NCBI GenBank assembly: GCA_017649855.1 | Contig: JAGCGA010000009.1 | Coordinates: forward strand, 1 to 43,730 | Source of the DNA: Bacteroidales bacterium | GTDB taxonomy: Bacteria > Bacteroidota > Bacteroidia > Bacteroidales > WCHB1-69 | DNA: 43,730 nt | Reading direction: 5' to 3' | Shown here: positions 26,590 to 35,794 of the stretch, piece after piece | Layout of the letters: each line of letters begins with the position of its first letter | How positions within the stretch are numbered: position 1 is the first letter of the stretch | The notes under the pieces: generated by a model | Databases searched by the model: none | What the model was told of the DNA's origin: nothing | Seen by the model: the letters and a program-made list of their open reading frames with translations, nothing else | Position numbers and translations under genes: made by a program

Positions 26590-26613
26590 CTGCCAGGGTG
26601 AATGATTCCCCGG

Positions 26614-27429
26614 TTATCGGATCTCATCTAGATGCCGCTCAATGGGAATGCCGTTGTCAGGGTGGGCGGATTGTTGCTCCTCCTCGATGACGTGCGACAC
26701 GAAGTCCATGGCTATCCGTGCGCTCTGTGCCAAGGATTTGCCTCGCAGAAAGTGTCCCATCAGGATAGAAGAGAAGATGTCGCCAGTGCCGGAGAACTGT
26801 ATCGGGATGATCTTGTAGGGCAGGATGGAGGTCTCATTGCGGTAAGCATCATAGAGTAGGGTACAGCTGTTGCCGTCTATGACCATGCTGGAGATGACGA
26901 CGGAGTTCTCACCCATGTGATGAAGGAGCATGATGAGGTCGTCAGCCTCTTCGGAGGTCAGCGAGGTCTTGCCTTCATAACGGCCTGCCAGGAAGGTGGC
27001 CTCGGTCATGTTGGGTACGATCACGTCAGCGACCTTGCACATGCTGCGCATGTATTCCACTGTTTTGAGGGTGATGCCGTTGTAGAGCTTGCCGTCGTCA
27101 GCCATGATGGGGTCCACGAAGATGGTGGTGCCGCGCTTTTTCAGGGAACGGCAATAGTCGGCCACGAGGGCGGTCTGTGCCTCCGACACGAGGAAGCCTG
27201 TGCTGACCGCATCGATGGGGAACGCTTGACGCTCCCAGATGGCGATGCACTCCCGGATATAATCGGTGGTGTCCAGCACGGCATATTGACCATAGCTGAA
27301 GTTGTTGGACACCAACGAAGAGGGCATCCTGAGAACCCTGTATCCCATTTTGGTCAGGATGGGCACCATGGCAGACATTCCCAAGTTGCCATATCCGACC
27401 ATATCTCCAATTAACAGAACGTTACTCAT
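26614..27429 (-). CDS. pdxY: Pyridoxal/pyridoxamine kinase (PfkB/ribokinase fold)
   Basis: A 271-residue ribokinase-fold kinase of vitamin B6 salvage, making pyridoxal 5'-phosphate. Visible features are the N-terminal LLIGDMVGYGNLGMSAMVPIL, FVDPIMADDGKLYNGIT (substrate and Mg), DVIVPNMTEATFLAG, and the catalytic GTGD anion hole in FSGTGDIFSSILMG. It begins 4 bases after the stop of the COG0523 GTPase, so both are probably in one operon; PLP and zinc-dependent enzymes are a possible functional link. The pdxY/pdxK distinction is not certain. Confidence 0.85.
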   Translation of the reverse strand: MSNVLLIGDMVGYGNLGMSAMVPILTKMGYRVLRMPSSLVSNNFSYGQYAVLDTTDYIRECIAIWERQAFPIDAVSTGFLVSEAQTALVADYCRSLKKRGTTIFVDPIMADDGKLYNGITLKTVEYMRSMCKVADVIVPNMTEATFLAGRYEGKTSLTSEEADDLIMLLHHMGENSVVISSMVIDGNSCTLLYDAYRNETSILPYKIIPIQFSGTGDIFSSILMGHFLRGKSLAQSARIAMDFVSHVIEEEQQSAHPDNGIPIERHLDEIR

Positions 27430-27433
27430 AATC

Positions 27434-28696
27434 CTACGCTAAACAGTTGTCCAATTCTTTGGTTATTTGCTCTTTGTCCATGTTCTGGCCAATGAAGACG
27501 ATCTTGATCATGCGGTCGCCATATTCCGGATCCCAGTCGTGCATGAAGTTGGGGTCCTCAACCATCAATTGCATCAGTTCCTCTTCGGGGGCGGTGGCGT
27601 ACCAGAGGCCCGCCTCGGTCAGCTTCTGCTGCACGCCCGCCTGCTCGTAGAGATACGACATGTCGCGGTACTCTTTGAAATAGAGCACTCCCTTGGAGCG
27701 GATGATGTTCTTGGGACGGTCCTTGGCCAGGTATTTGTTGAATTCCACCACTTTGAAGGGCTTCCTGCGATAATAGACGAAGGTGGAGATGCCATACTCT
27801 TCCGCTTCTCCCTCTTCATGGTCATGATGGTGATGATGATGGTGGCCATGTTCTTCTTCATCATGGTCTTCATCATCATCGTGGTGATGCTCATGTTCGT
27901 CATCATCGTCATGCTCGTGGTGATGATGGTCGGCGCGGGCCTCGCGCTCCTCTTCCTCCGTGGTGGCACGTTCCAGCTCGCGTACCCAGCCCGTGGAGAT
28001 GGAGACCTTTTCGTAGTCAAAAGCGTCCGTATGGATAATCTTGGCCAAGTCCACATCCGCGTAGTCGGTCTCAATGATCTCGGCTCCAGGGTTCAAGTGC
28101 TTGATGATCTGCTTGATGCGGTTGACCTCTTCGGGTTTCACTTCTGAGATCTTGTTCAACAGCACGATGTTGCAGAACTCGATCTGCTGCACGAGGAGGT
28201 TCTCGATGTCTTCCTCGTCCAGGTTCTTTCGCTCCAGGTCATCGCCGCAGGCGAACTCGCTCTGCATGCGCAAGGCGTCCACCACGGTGACAATGCAGTC
28301 GAGGGTGGGGGTGCCGTTTTCCGTATATTTGGGGTTCATCCGAGGGATGGAGCAGATGGTGCGGGCGATGGGCTCCGGCTCGCAGATGCCACTGGCCTCG
28401 ATGACGATGTAGTCAAAGCATTGCATCTTGACGAGGTCGGTCAGCTGATCCACCAGGTCCATCTTGAGGGTGCAGCAGATGCAGCCGTTCTGCAAGGCCA
28501 CCAGACTGTCGTCTTTCTCCGCCACCACACCGCCTTTTTGGATGAGGGATGCATCAATGTTTACCTCGCCAATGTCGTTGACGATGACGGCAAAACGGAT
28601 GCCTTGACGATTGGTGAGGATATGGTTTACCAGGGTGGTCTTGCCACTGCCTAAGTAGCCTGTGAGCAGTAATACGGGTATGTCAGTTTTGATCAT
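27434..28696 (-). CDS. COG0523/CobW-family GTPase, putative zinc chaperone
   Basis: A 420-residue G3E GTPase. The P-loop is GYLGSGKT (13-20); the family metal motif CxCC is Cys72-Cys74-Cys75 (NGCICCT); the Mg-binding EASGICEP and the nucleotide base motif LLNKISEV follow. Between the GTPase and CobW C-terminal domain is a His/Asp/Glu-rich segment, about 45 residues (codons at 27811-27932), ready to bind several metal ions. The C-terminal domain covers about 300-415. Family members deliver zinc to client enzymes under metal shortage (ZagA, ZNG1) or cobalt to cobalamin enzymes; the His-rich loop favours zinc. A half-site TGTTATAA, reminiscent of Zur boxes, lies upstream near 28731-28738. Confidence 0.9.
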   Translation of the reverse strand: MIKTDIPVLLLTGYLGSGKTTLVNHILTNRQGIRFAVIVNDIGEVNIDASLIQKGGVVAEKDDSLVALQNGCICCTLKMDLVDQLTDLVKMQCFDYIVIEASGICEPEPIARTICSIPRMNPKYTENGTPTLDCIVTVVDALRMQSEFACGDDLERKNLDEEDIENLLVQQIEFCNIVLLNKISEVKPEEVNRIKQIIKHLNPGAEIIETDYADVDLAKIIHTDAFDYEKVSISTGWVRELERATTEEEEREARADHHHHEHDDDDEHEHHHDDDEDHDEEEHGHHHHHHHDHEEGEAEEYGISTFVYYRRKPFKVVEFNKYLAKDRPKNIIRSKGVLYFKEYRDMSYLYEQAGVQQKLTEAGLWYATAPEEELMQLMVEDPNFMHDWDPEYGDRMIKIVFIGQNMDKEQITKELDNCLA

Positions 28697-28719
28697 AGTG
28701 TCTACAAATTTTCAGGGTG

Positions 28720-28727
28720 CAAAGGTA
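28720..28727 (-). promoter_or_regulatory. Predicted -7 box for the COG0523-pdxY operon
   Basis: The minus strand reads TACCTTTG followed by C, 23 bases before the GTPase start codon. The TGTTATAA half-site just upstream would overlap the -33 region. Confidence 0.5.
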
Positions 28728-28788
28728 CACTTTATAACAGAATGGTTGGGTCTTGTTGAATAATTTATGCGTGGGGGTGATGATGCCG

Positions 28789-29874
28789 TTATCGGATATA
28801 TCTGACCGAAGTGCCTTGTTCGATCAGCGTCCATGTGGTGGAGGTGAACGTCACTACCGCAGTGTCACCCTTTAAGGTGATCAACCCGCCGATAGGATTC
28901 CCGGCAGCGTCAGTGGCGGTGAATTCCAGACCGTCATCACCCATCACCGCGATGCCGTCATCCAGGGTGGTAAGTCGCGGAATCCCGATCTGAACATTGT
29001 ATTTCCCATCATTCCTGCGATAGGAGATGTCCAGGTTCGGTTCGCCATAATCCTCATCCCTGAAGCTGCCTTCAAAGGGCCAGATAACGGAGTTTTCATC
29101 AGACAAGGTGAATTTGCCATCCTTGTCTATCGTCACTCTGGCCGTTAAAGTGGGCATGTCCTCATAGGAAAGCACCAACCCTGTCACAAATTTCAAACCA
29201 GGTATAAAATAGACATATAGGTCGTCACCGCTGATATCGTAAAACAGCTGTTCGCCCATCCATATCGCATCCTCGTCCATGCCGCCCATGTTTTGCTCTT
29301 TATTTTCACGACTACAGAGTTGTCTGTCCCCGGCATAGAAGGTGATTTTGTCATCTTTGATGGAATAGCCAAACTTCTGGCAAAGCGCTTCTTGCATCAA
29401 ATACGGGTCTATGACACCCGCGATGTAGGCTTTGCCATCGTCATGAAACTTGATATGATATAATTTTTCCACCAAAACACCGGTGCCTTCCATGACGCCT
29501 CCGGTCAGCCAGAGCGAGTTGCTCTTTGCATCATATCTGGCCAAGGGGTTTTTGCCATGACAGATCTCCGGGAGTGCGGACCAGACGCCGTCTTTATGAA
29601 TCACTATCCCATATCCTTCCGAGGAGGTGCCATCCGCAAAGCCTAGAATACTGTAAACCCCCACAAGGTCACTCTCTTCGTCCATGAGTTTCTCATATTG
29701 TTTGTCAGATCCCAATTCACCTACAATCTTTTTGACAGGATCAGGTGCCTCCGTCTTGAAAACGGAATCCAGCACTCCGTTGAAAGGCTTGATCTGAGTT
29801 TGATTGCAAGAGGATAAAGCTAATCCTAAGAATGACAAAATGGCGATGACGCCAGCAAATAACTTCTTGTTCAT
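28789..29874 (-). CDS. Lipoprotein of unknown function
   Basis: A 361-residue lipoprotein; ATG 29874 (MNKKLF) is chosen because it starts the signal peptide directly (lipobox LALSSC, Cys about 22), whereas the ATG 24 bases upstream adds residues that spoil it. The mature protein is acidic and beta-rich, with several short strand repeats of the form DGKAYIAGVI, DGKFTLSDEN and DGKYNVQIGI. No family is recognised. It lies in its own transcription unit after a terminator, between the PorE-like gene and the COG0523 operon. Confidence 0.7.
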   Translation of the reverse strand: MNKKLFAGVIAILSFLGLALSSCNQTQIKPFNGVLDSVFKTEAPDPVKKIVGELGSDKQYEKLMDEESDLVGVYSILGFADGTSSEGYGIVIHKDGVWSALPEICHGKNPLARYDAKSNSLWLTGGVMEGTGVLVEKLYHIKFHDDGKAYIAGVIDPYLMQEALCQKFGYSIKDDKITFYAGDRQLCSRENKEQNMGGMDEDAIWMGEQLFYDISGDDLYVYFIPGLKFVTGLVLSYEDMPTLTARVTIDKDGKFTLSDENSVIWPFEGSFRDEDYGEPNLDISYRRNDGKYNVQIGIPRLTTLDDGIAVMGDDGLEFTATDAAGNPIGGLITLKGDTAVVTFTSTTWTLIEQGTSVRYIR

Positions 29875-29895
29875 AGGTATATCTAAAAAGGGCTG

Positions 29896-29903
29896 CAAAA
29901 GTA
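29896..29903 (-). promoter_or_regulatory. Predicted -7 box for the lipoprotein gene
   Basis: The minus strand reads TACTTTTG followed by C, 21 bases before ATG 29874. It begins only two bases after the T-run of the upstream terminator, so terminator and promoter are packed back to back. Confidence 0.45.
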
Positions 29904-29905
29904 CG

Positions 29906-29937
29906 AAAAAAAAAGAGCCGTCGATAGGACAGCTCTT
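29906..29937 (-). terminator. Rho-independent terminator of the OmpA-family gene
   Basis: On the minus strand, AAGAGCTGTC and GACGGCTCTT pair (one G-T wobble) around a 5-base loop, followed by nine T. It is 22 bases past the OmpA-family stop codon. Confidence 0.85.
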
Positions 29938-29959
29938 ACTATATTATATATGGTATATC

Positions 29960-32473
29960 TTATTTGAAGATGATCATGTTGCGGCTGGTGTCCACGGTGT
30001 AGGAACCCCAGGAATCCTGGATAAAGTTCTCGCCGATCATGAAGGCAGCAGGAAGTCCCTTCTTCACGGTCACTTTCACATTCTCTTCATAGTCGTCACC
30101 CACACGCAATTCTTCGAGGTAGAGCACAGCGCCCTCGATGATGCTACCATCCTCTTGCTTGATGGCGCCGGACTTCTCTTCAAAGTCATTCAGGTTGATG
30201 ATAGACTCTTTCAGGAAGCGGGTGGCGTCGGTGTAGTTCATGAAGATCTCGTCGGAGTTGTTGCCGATCTGGAATTCCATAGACTTGTTGTTGGCAAAGC
30301 AGGTACCTTTCACCACATCGCCGGCGATGGTCACAGGCACGGTACGCTCTGTGACAAGGGCGATGGCAGCCTGAGCAGCGGCCAAAGACTCAGCACTCGG
30401 CACATAGTCGTCACGCAAGATGAGGAACTCGGTACGACGGTTCAGCTGGTGGGCTGCTTCTTGTTCCGGTTTGGATGACAAGCTGTTGATGTAGTCCTCG
30501 GTCAGGTAGGTGCCCTTGGCAAAGAAGTATTTCTTGCCATTGTAGGTAGAATACATGTCGGTGGTCAGACGGCGCGGAACACGCTCACCATATCCCTTGG
30601 CCACGATACGGTCGGCGGCGATACCTTTCTCATTGACGAGGAAGTCCACGCAGGATTGGGCACGTTTCTGAGACAGCACAAGGTTCTTGTCATCATCGTC
30701 ACGGGCATCGGTGTGGGAACGCAACTCGATGACGATGGTCGGGTTCTTGATCATAATGTTATAGAGGTACATCAAAGAGTCCTTATATTGCGGTTTCAGA
30801 TCCCACTTGGCCAAGTCGTAGAGAATTTCAGGCAGCGGGATAGGCTCGACCGGGATAGGTTCGAGGGAGAAGTCTTGCTTGAGGTCGGTGTTCTCGGTCA
30901 GGCCGATGGTGGTCTGCTTGGCGGTGTTGCCCTGCTCCCAGTAGCCTTTCTTCACCACCTTGATGTCGTAGGAGGTATTGCCTAAGATTTTGGACTTGTC
31001 GAAGTGATAATAACCCTTCACATCGGTCGTGGTCTTGTAGATGGTGCCGTCGGTGCCTTGGATCTCAACCTCTACGCCGTCCATGTACTGACCGTTGTTC
31101 TTGTCGCGGATATAGCCGGAGAGGGTATAGACGAGCGGGCGGAGGAGGAAGTAGTAGATGTCGTCGCCACCACGGCCGCCATCACGGTTGGAGGAGAAGT
31201 AACCCTTGGCCAAATAAGGGGATTTGGATTGCGGGTCGATAGCCTCGTTCTCGTCAAAGATGATGCCGATGTCGTCACCGTTGGAGTTGATGGGTGACAT
31301 CAGGTTTTCAGCCTTCTGGAACTCGCCGCCCTTGATGTAGGAGACGAAGATGTCGAGGCCGCCCATGCCAGGCCATCCGTCAGAGGAGAAGTAGAATTCA
31401 TCGTCGTTGCGGAGGCAGGGGAAGATCTCCTGGCCGGCAGTGTTGACGTTCGGACCCAGGTTGGTGATGTCGGAGAACTTGGCCGATTTCTTGGCGCGTG
31501 TGGCCTTGTAGATGTCGTAGCCACCATAGCCACCCGGCTTGTTGGAGGCGAAGTAGATGGTCAGCTCATCGCCGCTGATGAAGGGGTGCACGTAGTTGTA
31601 GGCGGAGTCGCCCAATTCGACGATCTCGGCCTCGCCCCATGCTTTGCCCTTCTTCATGGACTTGTAGATGTAGCAGCCTTGAACTTTCTTCTTGTCTTGC
31701 GGGCATTTGGTGAAATAATAGACGGTGCCTTTGCGGTTGGAGCAGGCTTCGCCCTCGTTGACGCCGGTGTTGAGGGTACCGCCCTCATCCACGGTGGTCA
31801 CAGGAGACCACTCGCCGGGCCAATCCGTATTTTTGCTCTTCGGCTTGTTGGAGATGTAGATGTCGGAGAAGGAGATGCCTGTCCACTGGTCGGTGCCTTT
31901 GCCCACAGAGCCTTCGCGGTTGGAGGAGAAGATGATGCAGTTGCGCTTCTCGTCGTTGCCCCAGCGGGGAGCCCATTCATCTTCGCGAGTGTTGAACTTC
32001 TTGAGGTTCTCTACCTCATAGCGGGTAGGGTTCTCCATCCACATCTTGGCATTCTGACAACCTTGGATGCGCTCTTCCACCCGGCTGTCTTCCGGGGCGC
32101 GCTTCTTGTAGTTGTTGTAGTATTTCAACGCCAAGTCATAGTCGCCGCGCGTGTTGTAGATGCTGCCCAGATGGAAGAGAATCATGGGGTTGTCCTTCTG
32201 ATAGTTCTTCTTCTCCAGACGGATATACTGTTGCTCCGCCTTTTTCAGGTCACCCATGATACGATAGCACTCGGCAATCTGGAAGGTAGCACGCTGAATC
32301 TCCACACGGTTGGACTGCAGCTTCTTGATTCCCTTCTTGTATTGCTCCAAAGCGTTCTCATATTGACAATCGCGAAATAGGTTGTCAGCTTCTCTGAGGA
32401 CTTGCGCGTTTGTGCTGTAAATTCCTGTCAATAAGATAGATGCAAAAAGCAGGATGAATTTATATAGCTTCAT
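29960..32473 (-). CDS. PorE-like OmpA-family protein with TPR, propeller, CRD and C-terminal retropepsin-like domain
   Basis: An 837-residue exported protein (signal peptide residues 1-23, ending STNAQ). Domains in order: TPR-like helices (about 25-130), WD40-like PD40 beta-propeller (about 150-450, with IIFSSNREG, IYFASNKPGGYGGYDIY, FYFSSDGWPGMGGLDIF, GYFSSNRDGGRGGDDIY blades), carboxypeptidase-regulatory-like domain (about 453-535), OmpA peptidoglycan-binding domain (about 555-700, ELRSHTDARDDD and LVLSQKRAQSCVDFL). This order equals that of P. gingivalis PorE of the type IX secretion system, but here without a lipobox. Residues 711-837 form an extra domain resembling a retropepsin fold lacking the catalytic DTG. 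It is preceded by the secDF terminator. Confidence 0.85.
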   Translation of the reverse strand: MKLYKFILLFASILLTGIYSTNAQVLREADNLFRDCQYENALEQYKKGIKKLQSNRVEIQRATFQIAECYRIMGDLKKAEQQYIRLEKKNYQKDNPMILFHLGSIYNTRGDYDLALKYYNNYKKRAPEDSRVEERIQGCQNAKMWMENPTRYEVENLKKFNTREDEWAPRWGNDEKRNCIIFSSNREGSVGKGTDQWTGISFSDIYISNKPKSKNTDWPGEWSPVTTVDEGGTLNTGVNEGEACSNRKGTVYYFTKCPQDKKKVQGCYIYKSMKKGKAWGEAEIVELGDSAYNYVHPFISGDELTIYFASNKPGGYGGYDIYKATRAKKSAKFSDITNLGPNVNTAGQEIFPCLRNDDEFYFSSDGWPGMGGLDIFVSYIKGGEFQKAENLMSPINSNGDDIGIIFDENEAIDPQSKSPYLAKGYFSSNRDGGRGGDDIYYFLLRPLVYTLSGYIRDKNNGQYMDGVEVEIQGTDGTIYKTTTDVKGYYHFDKSKILGNTSYDIKVVKKGYWEQGNTAKQTTIGLTENTDLKQDFSLEPIPVEPIPLPEILYDLAKWDLKPQYKDSLMYLYNIMIKNPTIVIELRSHTDARDDDDKNLVLSQKRAQSCVDFLVNEKGIAADRIVAKGYGERVPRRLTTDMYSTYNGKKYFFAKGTYLTEDYINSLSSKPEQEAAHQLNRRTEFLILRDDYVPSAESLAAAQAAIALVTERTVPVTIAGDVVKGTCFANNKSMEFQIGNNSDEIFMNYTDATRFLKESIINLNDFEEKSGAIKQEDGSIIEGAVLYLEELRVGDDYEENVKVTVKKGLPAAFMIGENFIQDSWGSYTVDTSRNMIIFK

Positions 32474-32520
32474 ACAGATTTAGATTTATCCATTTAAATA
32501 AAAGCCCGCTAAAATAAAAA

Positions 32521-32555
32521 AAATATTCGGAAAGTGAGTAACCTTCCGAATATTT
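32521..32555 (-). terminator. Terminator after secDF (symmetrical)
   Basis: AATATTCGGAA (32522-32532) pairs with TTCCGAATATT (32544-32554) around an 11-base loop, with an A-run on the left and a T-run on the right, so it could work in both directions. On the minus strand it lies about 33 bases after the secDF stop and before the OmpA-family gene. Confidence 0.85.
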
Positions 32556-32587
32556 TTTTATCGGGTTGACAATAGATGTCGAGGGTC

Positions 32588-35500
32588 TTAGTTCTTCTCT
32601 ATTTTGGCAGTCTTCACTTTGCCACCGCCGAGACGGATAAGGTCGTAGGCGAAGGGGCTGGAGATGAGGATACCGGAGTAGGTACCGAAGAGGATACCCA
32701 CGAACATAGCGAAGATGAAGCCGCGGATGACCTCGCCGCCGAAGATGAAGATCACCAACAGGGTCACCAAGGTGGTGCCGGCGGTGTTGACGTTACGGCC
32801 GAGGGTCTGGTTGATAGCGGCGTTGAAGTTGTCGTAGTTCTCACGTTTCGGATAGAGGGCCAGGTTCTCACGAACACGGTCGAAAATCACCACGTTGTTG
32901 TTGATGGAGTAACCGATCACCGTCAGGATAGCGGCGATGAAGTTCTGGTCGATTTCCATGGAGAAAGGCATGATCTTGTAGAACAAGGAGAACATACCGA
33001 TGGTGAGGAACGTATCGTGGAACAGGGCGAAGATGCCGGCGAGACCGAATTGCCAGTTCTTGAAACGGATGGCGATGTAGATGAAGATCAGCACCAGGGA
33101 GGCGAGGACGGCCCAGATGGACTTGGCCAGCAACTCGCGGGCGATGGTCGGCTGAATCTTCTGGGAGGACTGGATACCACGCTGGTCAAGAGTCAGGTTG
33201 GTGAAGTCCTTCTCAGTCAGGTCTTGTTTTGCATAGAATCCTTTCAAAGCATTGTACAGCTTGTGTTCGCACTCTCTGTCATCTTGTGTTTCGTTGCTCT
33301 CGATCTTGTAGTTGGTGACGATACGGATCTGGTCGTTGCTACCGAAGGTCTTGACCTCAGGGTTGCCGCCGAATTCCTTGGCGACCGCAGCGCGGACCTC
33401 TTTCGTGGTCACATCCTTGTCGAAGCGCACCACATAGCAACGGCCACCGGTGAAGTCGATACCGGGTTGCAGTTTCAAGGTGCAGAAGGAGATGATGGAG
33501 ACGAGGAACAGAATGCCGGAGAGGATATAGAAGTATTTTCTCTTGGAGAGGAAATCGATGTGGGTGTTGGTGAAGGCGTTGATCGTGACCTTGTTGCCCA
33601 CTTCGATGGTTTTGCCTTTCTTCAGGCGGGCCTCGATGATCATACGGGACATGAGGATAGCCGTGAAGAGGGAGGAGAGGATACCGATGATCAAGGTGGT
33701 GGCGAAGCCTTGGATAGGACCACTACCGAAGATGTACAATACGATGGCGGTGATCAAGGTCGTCACGTTACCGTCGATGATAGCGGAGTAGGAGTTCTTG
33801 AAACCTTCGTCGATGGCGACGCGGATGCCCTTGCCGGCGCGCACCTCTTCGCGTACACGCTCGTAGATGATCACGTTGGCGTCGACGGCCATACCGAGGG
33901 TCAGGACGATACCGGCGATACCAGGCAGCGTCAGCACAGCACCCATGGAGGCGAGCACGCCGAAGATGAAGAATACGTTGGCGAACAAGGCGATGTCGGC
34001 CACCAAACCGGCGCGGCTGTAATACAAGAACATATAGATGATGACCAGGATGAAGGCACCCAGGAAGGAGAGCATACCGGAACGGATGGATTCCTTACCG
34101 AGGGTAGGACCTACGATTTCGGATTGCACGATGTTAACGCGGGCCTCCAAGTTACCGGAGTTCAAAACGGTGGCAAGGTCCTTAGCCTCTTCGATGGTGA
34201 AGTTACCGGAGATCTCGGAGTTACCGTTCGGGATCTCGCTTCTGACAGAAGGAGCGGAATAGACGAATTCATCCAGCACGATGGCGATGCAGGTCACACC
34301 CTTGGTTGAGGCGCTCTCGGCAGCCTCTTTGGTGATCTTGCGCCACTCGTCGGCGGCTTGGTCTTCCATGGACATGTTCACCACGATGCGGTTGTTCTGG
34401 TCCACATCCTGACGGGCGTTGCGCACCACGCGGGCGCCGCCGATGGTCTCGGAACTCAACAACGGTCCAATACGGTCGTTCTTTTTCTTCAAAGGATAGA
34501 GCGGATAGGCGTTGTCATGGCTCTTCTCGGGAGATCCCCAGTAGAACACCACGTTGTTGTCGCCTAAGATCTTCTGTAATTCAGGGAGGAGCTGGTTGAT
34601 GGCGGGCATGTCGGACTCTTTGAAATAGCCGATCACGAAGCCGTCCATGGCCACAGCCTTGCTGAGGATGGCGCCTTGGCTCTCGTCGATGACGTCATCT
34701 TCCTCGTCTTCCTCCTCTTCGTTGGCGGCGAGGGCGCTGATGGCAGCAGCGGTAGTGTCGGTAGCCGTGCTGTCAGCCACAGTCTCCGGGTTGTCCTTCT
34801 TGTTCTGCAACTGCTGGGCAAGCTGTGCGTCAGCGATGGCAAAACGCTGTTGGATGGTGCGTCCACCTACCACTTCGTTATACACCTGCCAGAACTCCAG
34901 CTTGGCCGTGGTCTTCAAGAGGTCGGTCACACGCTCCGGCTCTTTCACACCGGGGAGCTCCACCAAGATACGGCCACCCTGCAGTCTCTGCAAGTTGGGC
35001 TGGGCAACGCCAAAACGGTCGATACGAGTACGTAAGATCTTGAAGGTACGGTCCACGATCTCACTCGACTCGGTCTTCAACCAACTGATGATCTGCTGGT
35101 CGGTGGCGTTTTTGATGCCGGAACGCTCGCCGAAATAGGTGCGGAGGTTGGCATTGTTCATGTTCAACGCTTTCTTCTGGGCGTTGAAGTTGTTCACAAA
35201 GATGTCTATGAAATCGTTGTCACTGTTCTTCTCAAAGTCCGCAACGGATTTCTCAAAAGTGGTGGTGAACAATTGGTCTTCCTTGTTGGTGGCTAAACTT
35301 TGAACCACATCGGGCAGGGAGATCTCCAAGGTGACGTTCATACCACCCTTCAAGTCCAAACCCAAGTTCAACTCTTTGTACTTGCATTGTTTGTAGGTGT
35401 TTCCCAAGTACACTTTCTTGTCGTTCTGCTCGGTCAGATACTGACGGGTTCTTGCATCGATGATGGAGTCCGTCAAGTGCTTCTCAAGCATCAAGTCACC

Positions 35501-35662
35501 GTTTGCCAGCGTCTTTACCTGCTCCAAAGCCTGAGGGTCATTTGCATACTGTTCTGCCTTTTTCTCGACACGCCAGGTGGCAAAAGAGAAGGAGAGACAA
35601 TACAAACATACCAGCGCGAGTAGCACGGTAAAGAATAAAATCAGTCCTTTGTTGTTTTTCAT
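32588..35662 (-). CDS. secDF: Protein translocase SecDF fusion
   Basis: A 1024-residue membrane protein joining SecD and SecF, the usual form in Bacteroidota. The first membrane helix is at residues 9-28; the SecD motif GLDLKGGMNVTLE follows, then the large periplasmic P1 domain with an acidic insertion (EEEEDEEDDVIDES, about 310-325). The SecD membrane block contains GMAVDANVIIYERVREE; the SecF half starts with GIDFTGGRCYVV and ends with NNNVVIFDRVREN and a basic C-terminus. It uses the proton gradient to finish protein export through SecYEG. It is monocistronic with promoter and terminator visible. Confidence 0.97.
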   Translation of the reverse strand: MKNNKGLILFFTVLLALVCLYCLSFSFATWRVEKKAEQYANDPQALEQVKTLANGDLMLEKHLTDSIIDARTRQYLTEQNDKKVYLGNTYKQCKYKELNLGLDLKGGMNVTLEISLPDVVQSLATNKEDQLFTTTFEKSVADFEKNSDNDFIDIFVNNFNAQKKALNMNNANLRTYFGERSGIKNATDQQIISWLKTESSEIVDRTFKILRTRIDRFGVAQPNLQRLQGGRILVELPGVKEPERVTDLLKTTAKLEFWQVYNEVVGGRTIQQRFAIADAQLAQQLQNKKDNPETVADSTATDTTAAAISALAANEEEEDEEDDVIDESQGAILSKAVAMDGFVIGYFKESDMPAINQLLPELQKILGDNNVVFYWGSPEKSHDNAYPLYPLKKKNDRIGPLLSSETIGGARVVRNARQDVDQNNRIVVNMSMEDQAADEWRKITKEAAESASTKGVTCIAIVLDEFVYSAPSVRSEIPNGNSEISGNFTIEEAKDLATVLNSGNLEARVNIVQSEIVGPTLGKESIRSGMLSFLGAFILVIIYMFLYYSRAGLVADIALFANVFFIFGVLASMGAVLTLPGIAGIVLTLGMAVDANVIIYERVREEVRAGKGIRVAIDEGFKNSYSAIIDGNVTTLITAIVLYIFGSGPIQGFATTLIIGILSSLFTAILMSRMIIEARLKKGKTIEVGNKVTINAFTNTHIDFLSKRKYFYILSGILFLVSIISFCTLKLQPGIDFTGGRCYVVRFDKDVTTKEVRAAVAKEFGGNPEVKTFGSNDQIRIVTNYKIESNETQDDRECEHKLYNALKGFYAKQDLTEKDFTNLTLDQRGIQSSQKIQPTIARELLAKSIWAVLASLVLIFIYIAIRFKNWQFGLAGIFALFHDTFLTIGMFSLFYKIMPFSMEIDQNFIAAILTVIGYSINNNVVIFDRVRENLALYPKRENYDNFNAAINQTLGRNVNTAGTTLVTLLVIFIFGGEVIRGFIFAMFVGILFGTYSGILISSPFAYDLIRLGGGKVKTAKIEKN

Positions 35663-35727
35663 CTTTCTACTTACTTATTTGATTTCTAAATATTTATATG
35701 AACTCAGACCTAAAATTTTTAAGGTTG

Positions 35728-35757
35728 CAAATATATAAAATTTATGATATCAAACAA
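35728..35757 (-). promoter_or_regulatory. Predicted secDF promoter
   Basis: Minus-strand TTG -33 (35755-35757) and TATATTTG -7 (35728-35735) are separated by 19 bases. The start codon at 35662 is 65 bases downstream, leaving a leader of roughly 55-60 bases. Confidence 0.55.
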
Positions 35758-35794
35758 CACTAAATTTTCAGGCCCTATAAATATGTAGCCAAGA

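Noticed and set aside
27811..27932. CAT/GAT-type trinucleotide run considered as a microsatellite
   Set aside because: It codes for the His/Asp/Glu-rich loop of the COG0523 GTPase in frame; kept as part of that gene.
32576..34309. A 577-codon open frame on the plus strand
   Set aside because: Antisense to secDF, with extreme Asp/Glu/Gly bias and no motif; shadow.
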